A stretch of 64,000 nt of DNA from Acidobacteria bacterium RIFCSPLOWO2_12_FULL_66_21 (GCA_001767455.1 MELC01000030.1:283905-347904), one strand, 5' to 3'; positions 8,985 to 17,863 are shown, counted from the stretch's first letter. The notes: a model not told the origin generated them from the letters alone. Numbers and translations are program-made.

Positions 8985-9443
8985 GGGCAGCCGAGGCTGG
9001 ACGCGCGGGCGCGGATCCGCACGGCCGACGTCCGCGAGCTCTCGCGCAGCGACCAGCTCAAGGAGATCATCCACCGCTGCATCGGCGAGCGTCGCAAGCG
9101 CTACGAAAGCGCGGACGAGATGATCGAGGCGCTCGGCACGCCGCCGCCGCGCCTGAAGCCGGGCGTGCTGCGCACGCTGAAGAACGTGCACCTGGCGTTC
9201 ACGGGATTCCTCAGCAGGCCGCGCCGCGAGGCCATGCGCGCCGCGAAGCGTGCCGGCGCCATCATCCACGGCGGTCCCTCGGCGAAGACGACCGTGGTCG
9301 TCCGCGGCCGGCCGAACCCGCAGCAGGCCGCCGGCAAGGACGGTGGCCTGAAGCTGATGGAGATGAAGCGGCTGCGCGAGAAGGGGCATCGCATCACGCT
9401 GCTGAACGAGACGCAGTTCTGGCGGCTCGCGTCGAGGCGGTAA
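8985..9443 (+). pseudogene. 5'-truncated protein: Ser/Thr-kinase C-lobe tail fused to a BRCT domain
   Basis: The open frame begins without a family-consistent start after an in-frame TAG at 8973. Its first part (LKEIIHRCIGERRKRYESAD) resembles the last helix of Hanks-type kinases, and its second part (about 85 residues, AFTGFLSRPRREAM to LNETQFWRL) resembles a BRCT domain, as in DNA-ligase tails. An internal ATG at 9120 could still give a 107-residue BRCT-only protein. The missing 5' part abuts an alcohol dehydrogenase remnant on the other strand, so both genes were cut at one junction near 8985-9010. Confidence 0.55.
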
Positions 9444-9453
9444 GTCGAGCGCT

Positions 9454-10075
9454 GTGGATCTCCCGCACGCGATACGGGCGCTTCAGTCCCGTAATTACCG
9501 GCTGTTCATCGGCGGGCAGCTCGTGTCGCTCATCGGCACCTGGATGCAGATGGTGGCGCAGGCGTGGCTCGTCTACCGGCTCACCGAATCGCCGCTCCTG
9601 CTGGGGCTCGTGGGATTCGCTAGCGGCACGCCGAGACATGCACGGCCTCGGGCGGTGGATCGCGGCCTCCGCCTCCGGTTTCGGCGCGTGCCTCGTTCTC
9701 TTTTCGCTCTCGGGCTCGCTCTGGCTCTCGGCGGTCCTGCTCGTGCCCGTCGGCTTCTTCATGATGCTCGGGATGGCGGCGTCGAACACGCTCATCCAGG
9801 CGATGGTTCCGGATCGGCTGCGCGGTCGCGTGATGGCCGTCTACTCGATGATGTTCATGGGCATGGCGCCGCTGGGCGCGTTGACGGCGGGCGCATTGGC
9901 GACGCCAATCGGCGCCCCGGCGACCGTGGCCCTCGGCGGAGCGGCGTGCATCGTCGGTGGCCTGGTATTCGGCGCGCACCTGCCGTCGCTGCGCGGCCCG
10001 GCGCGCAAGCTCATCGCGACGCAGCAGATGACCGCCGGCGCACCGCCCGACGAGGCGCTCCGCAGCGACCCGTGA
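9454..10075 (+). pseudogene. MFS transporter with internal deletion and frameshift
   Basis: The first about 60 residues (SRNYRLFIGGQLVSLIGTW) match the N-terminal helices of EntS-like major facilitator exporters. Near 9630-9645 the frame changes and the sequence resumes with the last third of the same family (DRLRGRVMAVYSMMFMGMAP), ending at 10075. Roughly 200 residues in the middle are absent, so the product cannot form a 12-helix transporter. It begins 10 nt after the BRCT remnant. The deletion could be natural or an assembly join. Confidence 0.75.
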
Positions 10076-10606
10076 GCCGCCGAGCAGCACCAGGAGCAGC
10101 CGCTGTCGTCTATTTCGCTGTTGTGATGATTTGAGTCACGACCCGAACGGGAATCCGGTCCTTGAACTCCTTCGGAGCGGCCATCAGGCCCTGAAAACGA
10201 TAGGAAGCATTAGCGGGGGCTGGAGGCAACAGAACGCCCGCGGGGTCTGGAGGCAACAGAACGCCCGTTCTCAGACTCGCCGCCGCGCTCCGCTCTGACA
10301 CAGCGGAGGACCGCGATGGAGATTGGCAGGTCATCGGCAGGCCGCGACCCAGGCCGCGAGGGCGCGCGCATCATCAATGTCATCGTCCACCGGGCTCGTC
10401 CGCCGGTTTCTCCTTTTCCTGACGTCGAACAGGCCCCGCTGTCCTGCCCATAGGGCAGCCCTGTAGCGCTACCGCCTCAAAGTCCTCCATGTCGTGTTGT
10501 GTCGTGTTTCGCCTGTTGCGCGAGCCGGCGGTTCCGGGCATCGTTGCACGCAAACAAACCCAGATTCCGAAATCGGCCGTTCAATCGCCCGAGAAAGGGA
10601 GGGTCC
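10076..10606. other. Gene-poor stretch containing a dispersed repeat copy
   Basis: No convincing gene. On the minus strand at 10110-10195 there is a short open tail (KEFKDRIPVRVV near its end) that looks like the C-terminus of a protein I do not recognise, running straight into the dispersed repeat at 10197. Around 10448-10470 there is a degenerate half copy of the GCAGCCC palindrome family. A leader for the downstream operon is expected in the last 100 bases. Confidence 0.5.
10197..10303 (+). repeat. Dispersed ACGATAGG repeat, copy 1
   Basis: Starts ACGATAGGAAGCATTAG and contains AACGCCCGTTCTCAG, ending near CTCTGACACAG. It carries an internal tandem duplication: the segment CTGGAGGCAACAGAACGCCC occurs twice, about 26 bp apart. 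Closest in sequence to the copy at 14855, so the two form a subfamily distinct from the 30404/34560/36849 copies. Confidence 0.85.
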
Positions 10607-11617
10607 GTGGCGCCCCGACGACTTCGTCGCGCAGCAACAACGTCGGTATTGCTCGCGGCACTCATGCTCCAGGTGCAGGCAGCCGCACAAGGATGGACCT
10701 GTCCGGTCTGCGGCCAAATACGGCATGGAGGGACCGAAGCGAGCCTGCGCGTGCACATTTGCTCCGCACACCCGGCCACCGCCGGATGCCCGGGCGCGCG
10801 AGCGCGGGCGAACCCGGCGCAGCCGGCACCTATCGTCAACGGAATCATCGGAGTGATAGGGGGCCTGTTGAGCACGCTCAGCTCGAGGGGCATTAACGAA
10901 CCGCATTTTCGAGAGCTGAGTCCGTCCGTGATTCAGCGGCAGTACATCGAGGAGGCCAATCGACGGGCCGCCGAGGAGGCCGAGCGCGCCCGGCAGCGCC
11001 GGCGGGAGGCGTTCGAGCGCGGGAGGCGGGAGGTGCTGCAGAACATGAGGGGACGTGCGGTCAGCGGCGGCGAGTTGGAGATGCGAGGCAGAAGGACGGC
11101 GGGCGAGCTGGAGTTCCGGGAAACGCGGTCGTCCAGCCGGGTGTTGTCCATGCCGGCGGCGGTCGTGAGACGGGTCGATCAGTTGTCACAGACAGTCGCC
11201 GTCACAGAAGACATGGTGCGGCGAGTGGAGGAGACGACGTCGACAACCAGCACGTACACCCCTGAGCCGTTGCCGGACGATCTCTGGGAGACGCTGAAAG
11301 AAGAGACGCGTGCACGGCAGCGGCAGTGGCTCGCCACACAGATTACAAGACGGCTGCCGGAGGAGTGGGTGACGGAGCTGCGCAACGCGGCGCGAGCGTG
11401 GATGCAGCTGCCCAACGCGAACACGAACCCTGCCAGGGAGCAGCTCGACCGCTTCAGGGCGCGGGCGATTGGAGAGCTGCAATGGCGCGCCAAGACGTCG
11501 GCGACTCCGTACGCCGAGCGCGCGCTGATTTATGAGTTCCAGACGCCGCAGCACTTCGAAAAACGGGTGCTCCCCGCGCTGTTGTCGCTCGGCGCCGACC
11601 CTTCGGTGGCGCGATGA
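10607..11617 (+). CDS. Exported protein with Cys/His cluster and charged helical region, unknown function
   Basis: I do not recognise this 336-residue protein. GTG 10607 is preferred because it follows GAGAAAGGGAGGG and gives a clean signal peptide ending near AAAQG; an ATG further upstream lacks this. Just after the signal lies a possible metal site, CPVC followed by HxC and a further Cys (within mature residues 3-36). The middle (about 120-165) is rich in Arg/Glu/Ala and likely a coiled coil. The C-terminal half is helical without a known motif. It is first of four co-directional genes; its stop overlaps the next start by 4 nt. Confidence 0.7.
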   Translation: MAPRRLRRAATTSVLLAALMLQVQAAAQGWTCPVCGQIRHGGTEASLRVHICSAHPATAGCPGARARANPAQPAPIVNGIIGVIGGLLSTLSSRGINEPHFRELSPSVIQRQYIEEANRRAAEEAERARQRRREAFERGRREVLQNMRGRAVSGGELEMRGRRTAGELEFRETRSSSRVLSMPAAVVRRVDQLSQTVAVTEDMVRRVEETTSTTSTYTPEPLPDDLWETLKEETRARQRQWLATQITRRLPEEWVTELRNAARAWMQLPNANTNPAREQLDRFRARAIGELQWRAKTSATPYAERALIYEFQTPQHFEKRVLPALLSLGADPSVAR

Positions 11618-12438
11618 GGAGGAAGCCGCTGCTGGCGGCGATCGCCGTGGCGTTGTCGTGCACGTACGCGGCGCCGCTGGGCCTCGAACGATCCGGCCCG
11701 CAGACAGCCGCAGCACCCACGCGGTCGCCGGAGGCGGAGCGCGCGCTCGCGGCAGGCCAGGCGGCAATCGCCCGAAAGGACTGGTCCGCCGCAATTGGGG
11801 CGCTGACGGCTGCGGACTCGGCGGCACCGCTCGACCCGACCGTCATCCGCCTTCTCGGCATGGCCCATGCGCATGCCTCGCACGATCTGGCCGCACTTGC
11901 CTGGCTGCAATGCTACCTGGCGCTCGCTCCCGCGGCGCCGGACGCCCTCGATGCGTATCAGCGCGCGCAACGCCTGGCGCTGCTGGCACAGATCAAGACA
12001 GGGCGTCTCATCGAGCACGCGCAGGGCGCCCTGGAAGATCTCTCGGCGCTTTCGTTGCCCCGTCCTGCGGCGCGCAACCTCGCTCGACACACGGCGCTTC
12101 TCGCGCTCGTCATCGGCGACACGACCGGCGCCCAGGCCGCGGTCGCCACGGTTGCGCCCGACGACCAGGATGCCCTGTGGGCGGAAGTCAAACACGCGAT
12201 CGCGTCCTACACGCTGAGACGTTCGGAGGGGCCTTCGTCGGCCTCCGCCGCATCGCAGTGGCGAGCCCTTGCGCGATCGTTGTCGGGTCGCCGCGAAGTC
12301 GTGGCGCTCGGCCGCGAGCTGCAGGGGCTCCGCACCGCCGATCCTCTCGCCCTGCCCGGCAAGCTGCTCGAGCTCGCCGCGGCCCTGAGCGCTGACCTGC
12401 TGGCGGTGCGACGGCTGGAGGAAGGGCTGCCGCGGTGA
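11614..12438 (+). CDS. Exported TPR-like protein, unknown function
   Basis: 274 residues with an N-terminal signal peptide (LLAAIAVALSCTYAAP) and Ala-rich helix pairs resembling tetratricopeptide repeats (for example AERALAAGQAAIARKDWSAA near residue 41). Likely periplasmic and protein-binding. Starts by ATGA overlap with the preceding gene, so they are translationally coupled. No enzyme motif is visible. Confidence 0.7.
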   Translation: MRRKPLLAAIAVALSCTYAAPLGLERSGPQTAAAPTRSPEAERALAAGQAAIARKDWSAAIGALTAADSAAPLDPTVIRLLGMAHAHASHDLAALAWLQCYLALAPAAPDALDAYQRAQRLALLAQIKTGRLIEHAQGALEDLSALSLPRPAARNLARHTALLALVIGDTTGAQAAVATVAPDDQDALWAEVKHAIASYTLRRSEGPSSASAASQWRALARSLSGRREVVALGRELQGLRTADPLALPGKLLELAAALSADLLAVRRLEEGLPR

Positions 12439-12484
12439 TCTGTGTGACGCGCGCGGGAACGCGTCCCGCGAACCAGGAGGAGTG

Positions 12485-13372
12485 ATGAAACGGTGGCGTC
12501 TGGCATCTGGAATCGTGATCGCCGGAGCGCTGGTGCTTCCGGTTCTTGGCGCCGAGCCGCGGGTGGGGAGCGTGGCGCAGGATGGAACCCCGGACGAGCG
12601 CGCGCATCGTGCCGCGAAGGCCGGGAAGACCAGAGAAGCGTTCGACCTCGTGTGGTCTGCGCTGCAGGAACTACCAAGTCCCGCTCCCGAAGGACTCGAG
12701 CTTCACCTTCGACGCGATGTGCTGACCTGGGGAAACCGGGCGTGGCGCGTGTCCGAAGAGTCCGAACGCCGGGTCTATCGCGCGATGATCGCGATCCGCG
12801 ACGCGAAGGATGAGGACGGTTATTGGGAGGCGGAGCGTGAGCTTCACGGCGCAGTCCGCGCATCCCCCTGGTCCGCGGAGGCAACGTACAACCTGGCGCT
12901 TGCGCTGGCGAAGGTTGGCCTGTTCCATCTGGCCGCCCAGAACATGAAGCTATATCTCGACTACCTGAGCGAATCCGACGGGCTGCAGCAGTTGGAGGCG
13001 CTGCGCGGAAAGATGTGGGAGTGGCAATACCAGCACGACCGCGGCAAGGGGAAGACGCGACTGGTCTGGCGGGTCGAGAATGCCTGCAAACGAGCGGTCG
13101 GAATCGAGTTTCGCGATTTCGCCGGCCTTATATGGCCCGGAGAAGACCGGTGGTGGACGCTGGACCCGGGCAAGGCCTTCGTCGTCCCCACGGTGTGCGC
13201 GGCCGGTACGCGGGTCTGTTACGGAGCCCTGGAGACGAAGGGTAGGGCATTTCTTGGACCGAGAAAATGGGGCATCGGCACCTGGGGTGATAGGTGGTGC
13301 AAGGACTGCTGTTATCCGTGCACCACAGGCAACAGCGCAAACTTCCTGACAGTACGCCTCGCGTGCGATTAG
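12485..13372 (+). CDS. Exported protein with TPR-like centre and Cys-rich C-terminus, unknown function
   Basis: 295 residues. ATG 12485 follows AGGAGG (12475-12480). A signal peptide (LASGIVIAGALVLPVLGAE) is followed by a helical region with a TPR-like stretch (EATYNLALALAKVGLFHLAA) and then a beta-rich C-terminal domain with six Cys residues from about residue 198 onward, including CKDCCYPC near the end, which suggests disulphides or metal binding. Third gene of the 10607-14440 set; 46 nt after the preceding stop. Confidence 0.7.
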   Translation: MKRWRLASGIVIAGALVLPVLGAEPRVGSVAQDGTPDERAHRAAKAGKTREAFDLVWSALQELPSPAPEGLELHLRRDVLTWGNRAWRVSEESERRVYRAMIAIRDAKDEDGYWEAERELHGAVRASPWSAEATYNLALALAKVGLFHLAAQNMKLYLDYLSESDGLQQLEALRGKMWEWQYQHDRGKGKTRLVWRVENACKRAVGIEFRDFAGLIWPGEDRWWTLDPGKAFVVPTVCAAGTRVCYGALETKGRAFLGPRKWGIGTWGDRWCKDCCYPCTTGNSANFLTVRLACD

Positions 13373-13414
13373 CCACGCAGGCGGCGGCTGCACAAACGAT
13401 CCAAGGAGACATCG

Positions 13415-14440
13415 ATGCGAGGGGTGCTCAGGAGGCTTTTCTGCGTCGGATTGACCCTCATCGCCGGCGCTGCGCTTCACGCGCAAGTGAGCCGGGCGGT
13501 CGTCGTGCGGGTGAACGGCGAACCGGTGATCCACATCGATGTCCAGGCGGAGGCGGAGAACCTGGCGCGCGACTACGTCCGCAGCGCAGCCGGACTCGGT
13601 GACGGAACGGCGGAAGAGGCGCAACGGATCGTCGCCGTGTTGTTTCCGAGTGCAGCCATCCGGCTCGTCGACCAGGTGTTGATCGTTCAGCATGGACGGG
13701 CATCCGGGATCCGCCCGGTCGAGAGCGAGTTCGGCGACACCCTGCAGCGCATGATGGCGGCGTTCGGGTCTCGGACGCGCGAGGAACTCGACGGGGCCTT
13801 GAAGCGCGACGGAGCGTCTATCGAGGACCTCCGCCGCGCCTGGGAACGCAGCACGGTGTTGGATCTCACGCTGCAATCTCAGATGCGCGGTCGGGACCCG
13901 CGGGTGCTCGAGGCGTTGGTGCAGAAGCTGCGCGCCGGCGCCCGCCTCGAGTGGCAGCGCGACGAGATCCGGCAGACGTTCGAAGCGCGCGGGTATACGG
14001 CGGTGACGGGCGGACTGCTCGCGGGAAACGAAGCGGTAGCCGTCTCGACGCTGCGTCAGGTGATCTCGGCGCAGGTGGCCTATGCGAGCGCCTGCGCGAG
14101 CGGCGGGTACGCCGCCTCGTTCGAGAGTCTCACGCGTCGCTCCGCAGAGGGGAACCCCTTCCTGGATCCTCAACTGAAACCCGCGGGCACTCGCCTGACA
14201 CGCGGCGGTTATGTCATCACGCTCGTCGCGCACGAACCTGTCGCGCAGGCGACCACCTGCCACGGCCACGCGACCGTGGCGTCGGCGTTCACCGTGTTCG
14301 CTGCACCGGCTGTCGCAGATGTCAGCGGCGTCAGGTACTTCGCGGCATCCGGGGCCGGGATGATTTATCAGAACCTCGGCGGGCCGATCCTCTCAGTTCG
14401 GGGCACGGTGAAGCCGTCGACCGCCCGCCCCCTCCTGTGA
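13415..14440 (+). CDS. Exported SurA-N-like chaperone domain fused to a pilin-like C-terminal domain
   Basis: 341 residues with a signal peptide ending near HAQ (residue 24). Residues about 25-160 resemble the N-terminal chaperone domain of SurA/PpiD-type foldases (VVVRVNGEPVIHIDV, then LVDQVLI and helical segments), but no PPIase domain follows. Residues about 204-335 resemble the soluble part of type IV pilins from Acidobacteriota (NEAVAVSTLRQVISAQVAY, then a Cys-containing loop and GVRYFAASGAGMIYQN), without the hydrophobic N-terminal helix. This combination suggests a periplasmic assembly factor or pseudopilin partner. Last of the four-gene set, 42 nt after the preceding gene. Confidence 0.72.
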   Translation: MRGVLRRLFCVGLTLIAGAALHAQVSRAVVVRVNGEPVIHIDVQAEAENLARDYVRSAAGLGDGTAEEAQRIVAVLFPSAAIRLVDQVLIVQHGRASGIRPVESEFGDTLQRMMAAFGSRTREELDGALKRDGASIEDLRRAWERSTVLDLTLQSQMRGRDPRVLEALVQKLRAGARLEWQRDEIRQTFEARGYTAVTGGLLAGNEAVAVSTLRQVISAQVAYASACASGGYAASFESLTRRSAEGNPFLDPQLKPAGTRLTRGGYVITLVAHEPVAQATTCHGHATVASAFTVFAAPAVADVSGVRYFAASGAGMIYQNLGGPILSVRGTVKPSTARPLL

Positions 14441-14638
14441 CACACTCGACGCCGCCGCTCCCTTCGCTAATGCTTCCCGATCGCGGCGGAGTTAGCAATC
14501 GCCGCAATACGGTCCGTCGTTCTCAGCGGTGCGCGAGCGCGCGTGCAGGTCCGGCCGTCTGCACTGTGGGCAGTCGATCAGGGCATCCGAGGGGCAGGTG
14601 GTGCTGGATCTGCGGCGCCGCGAACCGGTCGACGGCGT

Positions 14639-14855
14639 TCATCCGACTGCGGCGCCGAACAGCCGGCCGACCCCGGCCGTCGCGAGCATCGCCAACACGC
14701 CCCAGATGGTGACTCTCGCCGCGCCGACGAACATGGGCGCGCCGCCGATTCGGGCGGCGACTGCGCCGAGCGACACCAGGCACAAGAGCGAAACCGCCCA
14801 CACAGCGGGTACGAACGCCGTCGCGGGTGCCAGCAGGATCGTGAGTACCGGCAAA
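14639..14855 (-). pseudogene. 3' remnant of a VIT-family Fe/Mn transporter
   Basis: About 70 residues matching the C-terminus of VIT1/CCC1-type transporters: a helix with VSLGAVAARIGGAP and then ARVTIWGVLAMLATAGVGRL. The N-terminal helices with the metal site are absent. The remnant begins exactly at the left end of dispersed repeat copy 2 (14855), so the repeat marks the break. Only the repeat supplies an upstream ATG. Confidence 0.7.
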
Positions 14856-14935
14856 CGATGGGAAGCATTAGCGGGGTCTGGAGGCAACAGCACGCCCGTT
14901 CTCAGACTCGCCGCCCGCGCTCCGCTCTGACACAG
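14855..14935 (+). repeat. Dispersed ACGATAGG repeat, copy 2
   Basis: Begins ACGATGGGAAGCATTAG (one change from consensus), has CACGCCCGTTCTCAG in the core and ends CTCTGACACAG. Lacks the internal tandem duplication of copy 1. It truncates the VIT-family remnant to its left. Confidence 0.85.
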
Positions 14936-15419
14936 CGCACATTAGCGCCGTGGTCAGGAGCTGATCAAGCCCGATCGCGCACGCCGTTGACTGTGCGACT
15001 GACGATGGCGGGTCTGATTGAGTGAGATGCCACCGACGGAACACTGAGCGCGCACACCTCAGGCGCGCTGGCGGATCTCGTGCCTTCATGAACACGATGT
15101 GAAGACCGTGAGATCGCCCCGGTCCTGTGCGTCCGCGACGGATCGGCCCACCGGTCAGATGGCGGCGACAGAGCATTTTTTGATCGTTGGGGTAACACCG
15201 GGGTAAGAGCGGCACGCGGACACGCGCCGACACCTGTCGCTTGCTGCTGCCCACCGCCACACATGTGCTGGCTCGGCTCCCAACACGATCCACTCCATCT
15301 CTTCTTTTCAGAAACGTTGCAGCAACAATTCCGACACCTTGCTTGCTGTTGCGGTTGAGGTCTTCTCAGCTAGCAGGAGCGACCTGTTTTTGGCCCATAT
15401 TTTGGTCAGATCAGAATTG

Positions 15420-15499
15420 GCTTGTAACAACACGACATGATTTGCTTGTAAATGTCCGGCATGATACGCTTGTATTTGCACGACACGAAAAGCTTGTAA
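15420..15499 (+). promoter_or_regulatory. Four 24-bp-phased direct repeats upstream of the Fic gene
   Basis: GCTTGTAA/T occurs at 15420, 15444, 15468 and 15492, exactly 24 bp apart; a second conserved block (roughly CGACATGA) lies within three of the spacers. The array ends 16 nt before the Fic start codon. The exact phasing suggests a cooperative binding site, probably autoregulatory, in the Fic promoter/leader. Confidence 0.75.
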
Positions 15500-15514
15500 T
15501 CATCCGGAGTAACG

Positions 15515-17059
15515 ATGCCTTCGCCCCCCGAGAAACTCGCTGAAGCGCTGACCGCTTTGCAGGCACTGCAGAAGGCCGGACGACGCGTCATCCAGTCGGG
15601 CGAGCTGAGCCGCGCCCACCGCGAACGGCTCCGTGCGAACGGCTTCCTTCAGGAAGTGATGAAAGGCTGGCTGACTTCCTCGAGCCCTGGTGCGCGCGCG
15701 GGCGACAGCACGCCGTGGTACGCGTCCTTCTGGGAATTCTGCGCGCGCTATTGCAAAGAGCGCTTCGGCGACGAATGGCATCTCTCGCCGGAACAGTCGC
15801 TTCTGCTTCTCGCGGAAAACACGGTGATCCCGAGGCAGGTTGTGGTCTACAGCCCAAAGGGCACGAACCACAATCTCGAACTGCCTTTCGCAACGTCCCT
15901 GTACGACCTTAGGTCCGACCTGCCGGATACCGCGCAGCTGACGGAAACAAACGGCCTCAGGCTCTTCTCGCCGGCGGCGGCGCTCGTGAGAATCCCTGAA
16001 TCCTTCTTCAGCCGGCAGCCGATCGAAACGCAGGTCGTGCTCGCGGGCCTGCGTGACGCCTCTGATTTGCTGCGGCTCCTCTTGGGCGGCGGCAACTCCG
16101 TCAAGGCCGGCGTGCTGGCGGGAGCGCTCCGCCGGATCGGCCGGCCTGAGCTGACTGACGAAATCATCAAGGTGATGACCGCCGCCGGCTACGACGCGCG
16201 CGAACGCGATCCGTTCGACGGTGCATCGTCTTTCGGCGTGTTGCCGCGAGCGGTGTTGCCCATCGTCGGTCGCATGCGCGTGATGTGGAAGACGATGCGC
16301 GACGTTGCCGCCGCGAACTTTCCGACGCCGCCGGGACTCCCACGCGACAGGGCTGCGTACCTCGAATTCGTCGACGACATCTACAAGAGCGACGCGTACC
16401 ACTCACTGTCGATTGAAGGCTACAGCGTGACGCCGCAGCTCATTGAGAGGGTGCAGCTGGGCAACTGGGACCCTGATCATCATGAGGATGATCGGAAGAG
16501 CCGCGATGCACTCGCCGCGCGCGGCTACTGGCAGGCCTTCCAGGAAGTGAAGGCAGCGGTCGCGGAGATCATTGCGGGCGCGAACCCCGGGGCGCGCGCG
16601 CGCGCGACGCACATGGACTGGTACCGTCAACTCTTTCAGCCCTGCGTGGCCGCGGGCATTGTTCCGGCCGCTTCCCTCGCGGGCTATCGGAACGATGCTG
16701 TCTACTTGCGCACGTCGCGCTATGTGCCGCCGCGGTGGGAGGCCGTGAGCGATGCGATGCAGGAGCTGTTCGATCTCCTGGAACAGGAAGAACACCCCGG
16801 CGTCCGCGCCGTACTCGGTCACTGGCTGTTCGGCTACGTCCATCCCTATCCGGATGGCAATGGGCGTATGGCGCGCTTCGTGATGAACGCGATGCTGGCA
16901 TCCGGCGGCTATCCCTGGACAGTGATCCGCGTCGAGGACCGTGATGCCTACCTGTCGTCGCTGGATGCCGCGAGCATCGATATGAAGATCGCCCCGTTCA
17001 CGGCCTTCGTTGCCGAGCGCGTGCGCTGGTCAATGGAGCATCCCGCCTCCAAGGTGTAG
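15515..17059 (+). CDS. Fic-domain protein (probable AMP transferase) with inhibitory motif
   Basis: 514 residues. The Fic catalytic motif HPYPDGNGRMAR is at 443-454 (H443 catalytic), and the canonical inhibitory helix motif S-x3-E-G is at S297-E301-G302, upstream of the core, which makes it a self-inhibited class II type. Such proteins transfer AMP from ATP to target hydroxyls and can act as toxins or regulators. The N-terminal about 250 residues are a longer unrecognised region. ATG 15515 follows CGGAG. Its promoter region holds four 24-bp-phased repeats. A HigBA pair lies just downstream on the other strand. Confidence 0.9.
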   Translation: MPSPPEKLAEALTALQALQKAGRRVIQSGELSRAHRERLRANGFLQEVMKGWLTSSSPGARAGDSTPWYASFWEFCARYCKERFGDEWHLSPEQSLLLLAENTVIPRQVVVYSPKGTNHNLELPFATSLYDLRSDLPDTAQLTETNGLRLFSPAAALVRIPESFFSRQPIETQVVLAGLRDASDLLRLLLGGGNSVKAGVLAGALRRIGRPELTDEIIKVMTAAGYDARERDPFDGASSFGVLPRAVLPIVGRMRVMWKTMRDVAAANFPTPPGLPRDRAAYLEFVDDIYKSDAYHSLSIEGYSVTPQLIERVQLGNWDPDHHEDDRKSRDALAARGYWQAFQEVKAAVAEIIAGANPGARARATHMDWYRQLFQPCVAAGIVPAASLAGYRNDAVYLRTSRYVPPRWEAVSDAMQELFDLLEQEEHPGVRAVLGHWLFGYVHPYPDGNGRMARFVMNAMLASGGYPWTVIRVEDRDAYLSSLDAASIDMKIAPFTAFVAERVRWSMEHPASKV

Positions 17060-17150
17060 AAGGAGCGGGAGTATTGCTCTAGCGTTTCCCAAAGTAATGA
17101 TCACCGTGTTCGTGTTCGTGCTCATCATCCCCAGCCTCAGCAGGCCACGT

Positions 17151-17456
17151 TCAAGATGCTCTCCGCGCGCGGATTGCCAGATGCAGATCCCAGTCGGCCT
17201 GCAGCCGCATCCAGAACTGGGCCGACGTCTTGAACAGCCGCGCCAGGCGCAACGCCGTGTCGGCGGTGATGCCACGCTTGCCGAGGACGATCTCGTTCAA
17301 CCGGTTCAGCGAGATCTCGAGACGACGAGCCGCCTCCACCTGCCCGATGCCCATCGGCTTCAGAAACTCCTCGAGCAGCATCTCACCAGGAGGGACGGCG
17401 GGTCCCAACCAGTCCGGATCCCTAGCGATAATCTTCGACCGAGACTTCGTAGGCAT
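17151..17456 (-). CDS. higA: HigA-type antitoxin
   Basis: 101 residues of the XRE/HigA antitoxin family: PGEMLLEEFLKPMGI followed by a helix-turn-helix (GQVEAARRLEISLNRLNEIV) and the tail SAQFWMRLQADWDL typical of HigA. It would neutralise HigB and bind the operon operator. It overlaps the end of the toxin gene by 35 nt, in the toxin-first order typical of higBA. Confidence 0.93.
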   Translation of the reverse strand: MPTKSRSKIIARDPDWLGPAVPPGEMLLEEFLKPMGIGQVEAARRLEISLNRLNEIVLGKRGITADTALRLARLFKTSAQFWMRLQADWDLHLAIRARRAS

Positions 17457-17712
17457 GTTCGAGCTCCCAGCGGAACGTCACGCGATACCGATCGTTGACG
17501 CGAATGCTGAACCGACCCCCCTGGACTCCCTTCAGGGCCTCCAGCCGATTGCCAGCCGGAATGGCAAGATCCTCGAGTCGCGCGGCGACGTCGAGCGCCT
17601 TGAGCTTCCGCTGCGCGACCCGCCAGATATCGCGAGGGATTCGGCGCGCGGCTCGCGTGTTCCGTTCGCGGAACAGGTCGGCAGCAGTCTGGTCGGCAAA
17701 GGACTGAATCAC
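17422..17712 (-). CDS. higB: HigB-type (RelE superfamily) mRNA interferase toxin
   Basis: 96 residues, with HigB features: ARRIPRDIWRVAQRKLKALD near the N-terminus, IPAGNRLEALKG and the beta-strand block RFSIRVNDRYRVTFRW. HigB toxins cleave mRNA on the ribosome. The start is GTG at 17712, 20 nt downstream of the operator palindrome. The antitoxin follows on the same strand with a 35-nt overlap. Confidence 0.92.
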   Translation of the reverse strand: MIQSFADQTAADLFRERNTRAARRIPRDIWRVAQRKLKALDVAARLEDLAIPAGNRLEALKGVQGGRFSIRVNDRYRVTFRWELEHAYEVSVEDYR

Positions 17713-17732
17713 GTCACGGCCGCTATTACATG

Positions 17733-17751
17733 TTACACGAATAGCGTGTAA
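17733..17751. promoter_or_regulatory. higBA operator palindrome
   Basis: Perfect inverted repeat TTACACG-N5-CGTGTAA between the higB start (minus strand) and the exonuclease/GIY-YIG gene (plus strand). The position is right for HigA or HigBA binding and autorepression. Confidence 0.75.
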
Positions 17752-17863
17752 TCGATCGAATCGGTCTTTTCTCGGGCCTCGAATGACGCCATCTCGATGG
17801 CGGGGCGAAGAAACGGCGAATGTGCTACGCTGTGCCGCCGTGGCCCTCTGTCATTGGATCACG

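Larger units (their letters stand above)
14441..15410. other. Remnant-rich intergenic stretch before the Fic gene
   Basis: Contains an inverted partial copy of the dispersed repeat left end (14467-14483), a minus-strand zinc-ribbon-like fragment (CPQC and CGDC around 14494-14610, no start codon), a VIT-transporter remnant, and repeat copy 2. From 14940 to 15410 I see no convincing gene on either strand. Confidence 0.5.

Noticed and set aside
15420..15499. 24-bp-phased repeats as a CRISPR array
   Set aside because: Repeat and spacer are far too short, the conserved block is only 8 bp, and no cas gene is nearby.
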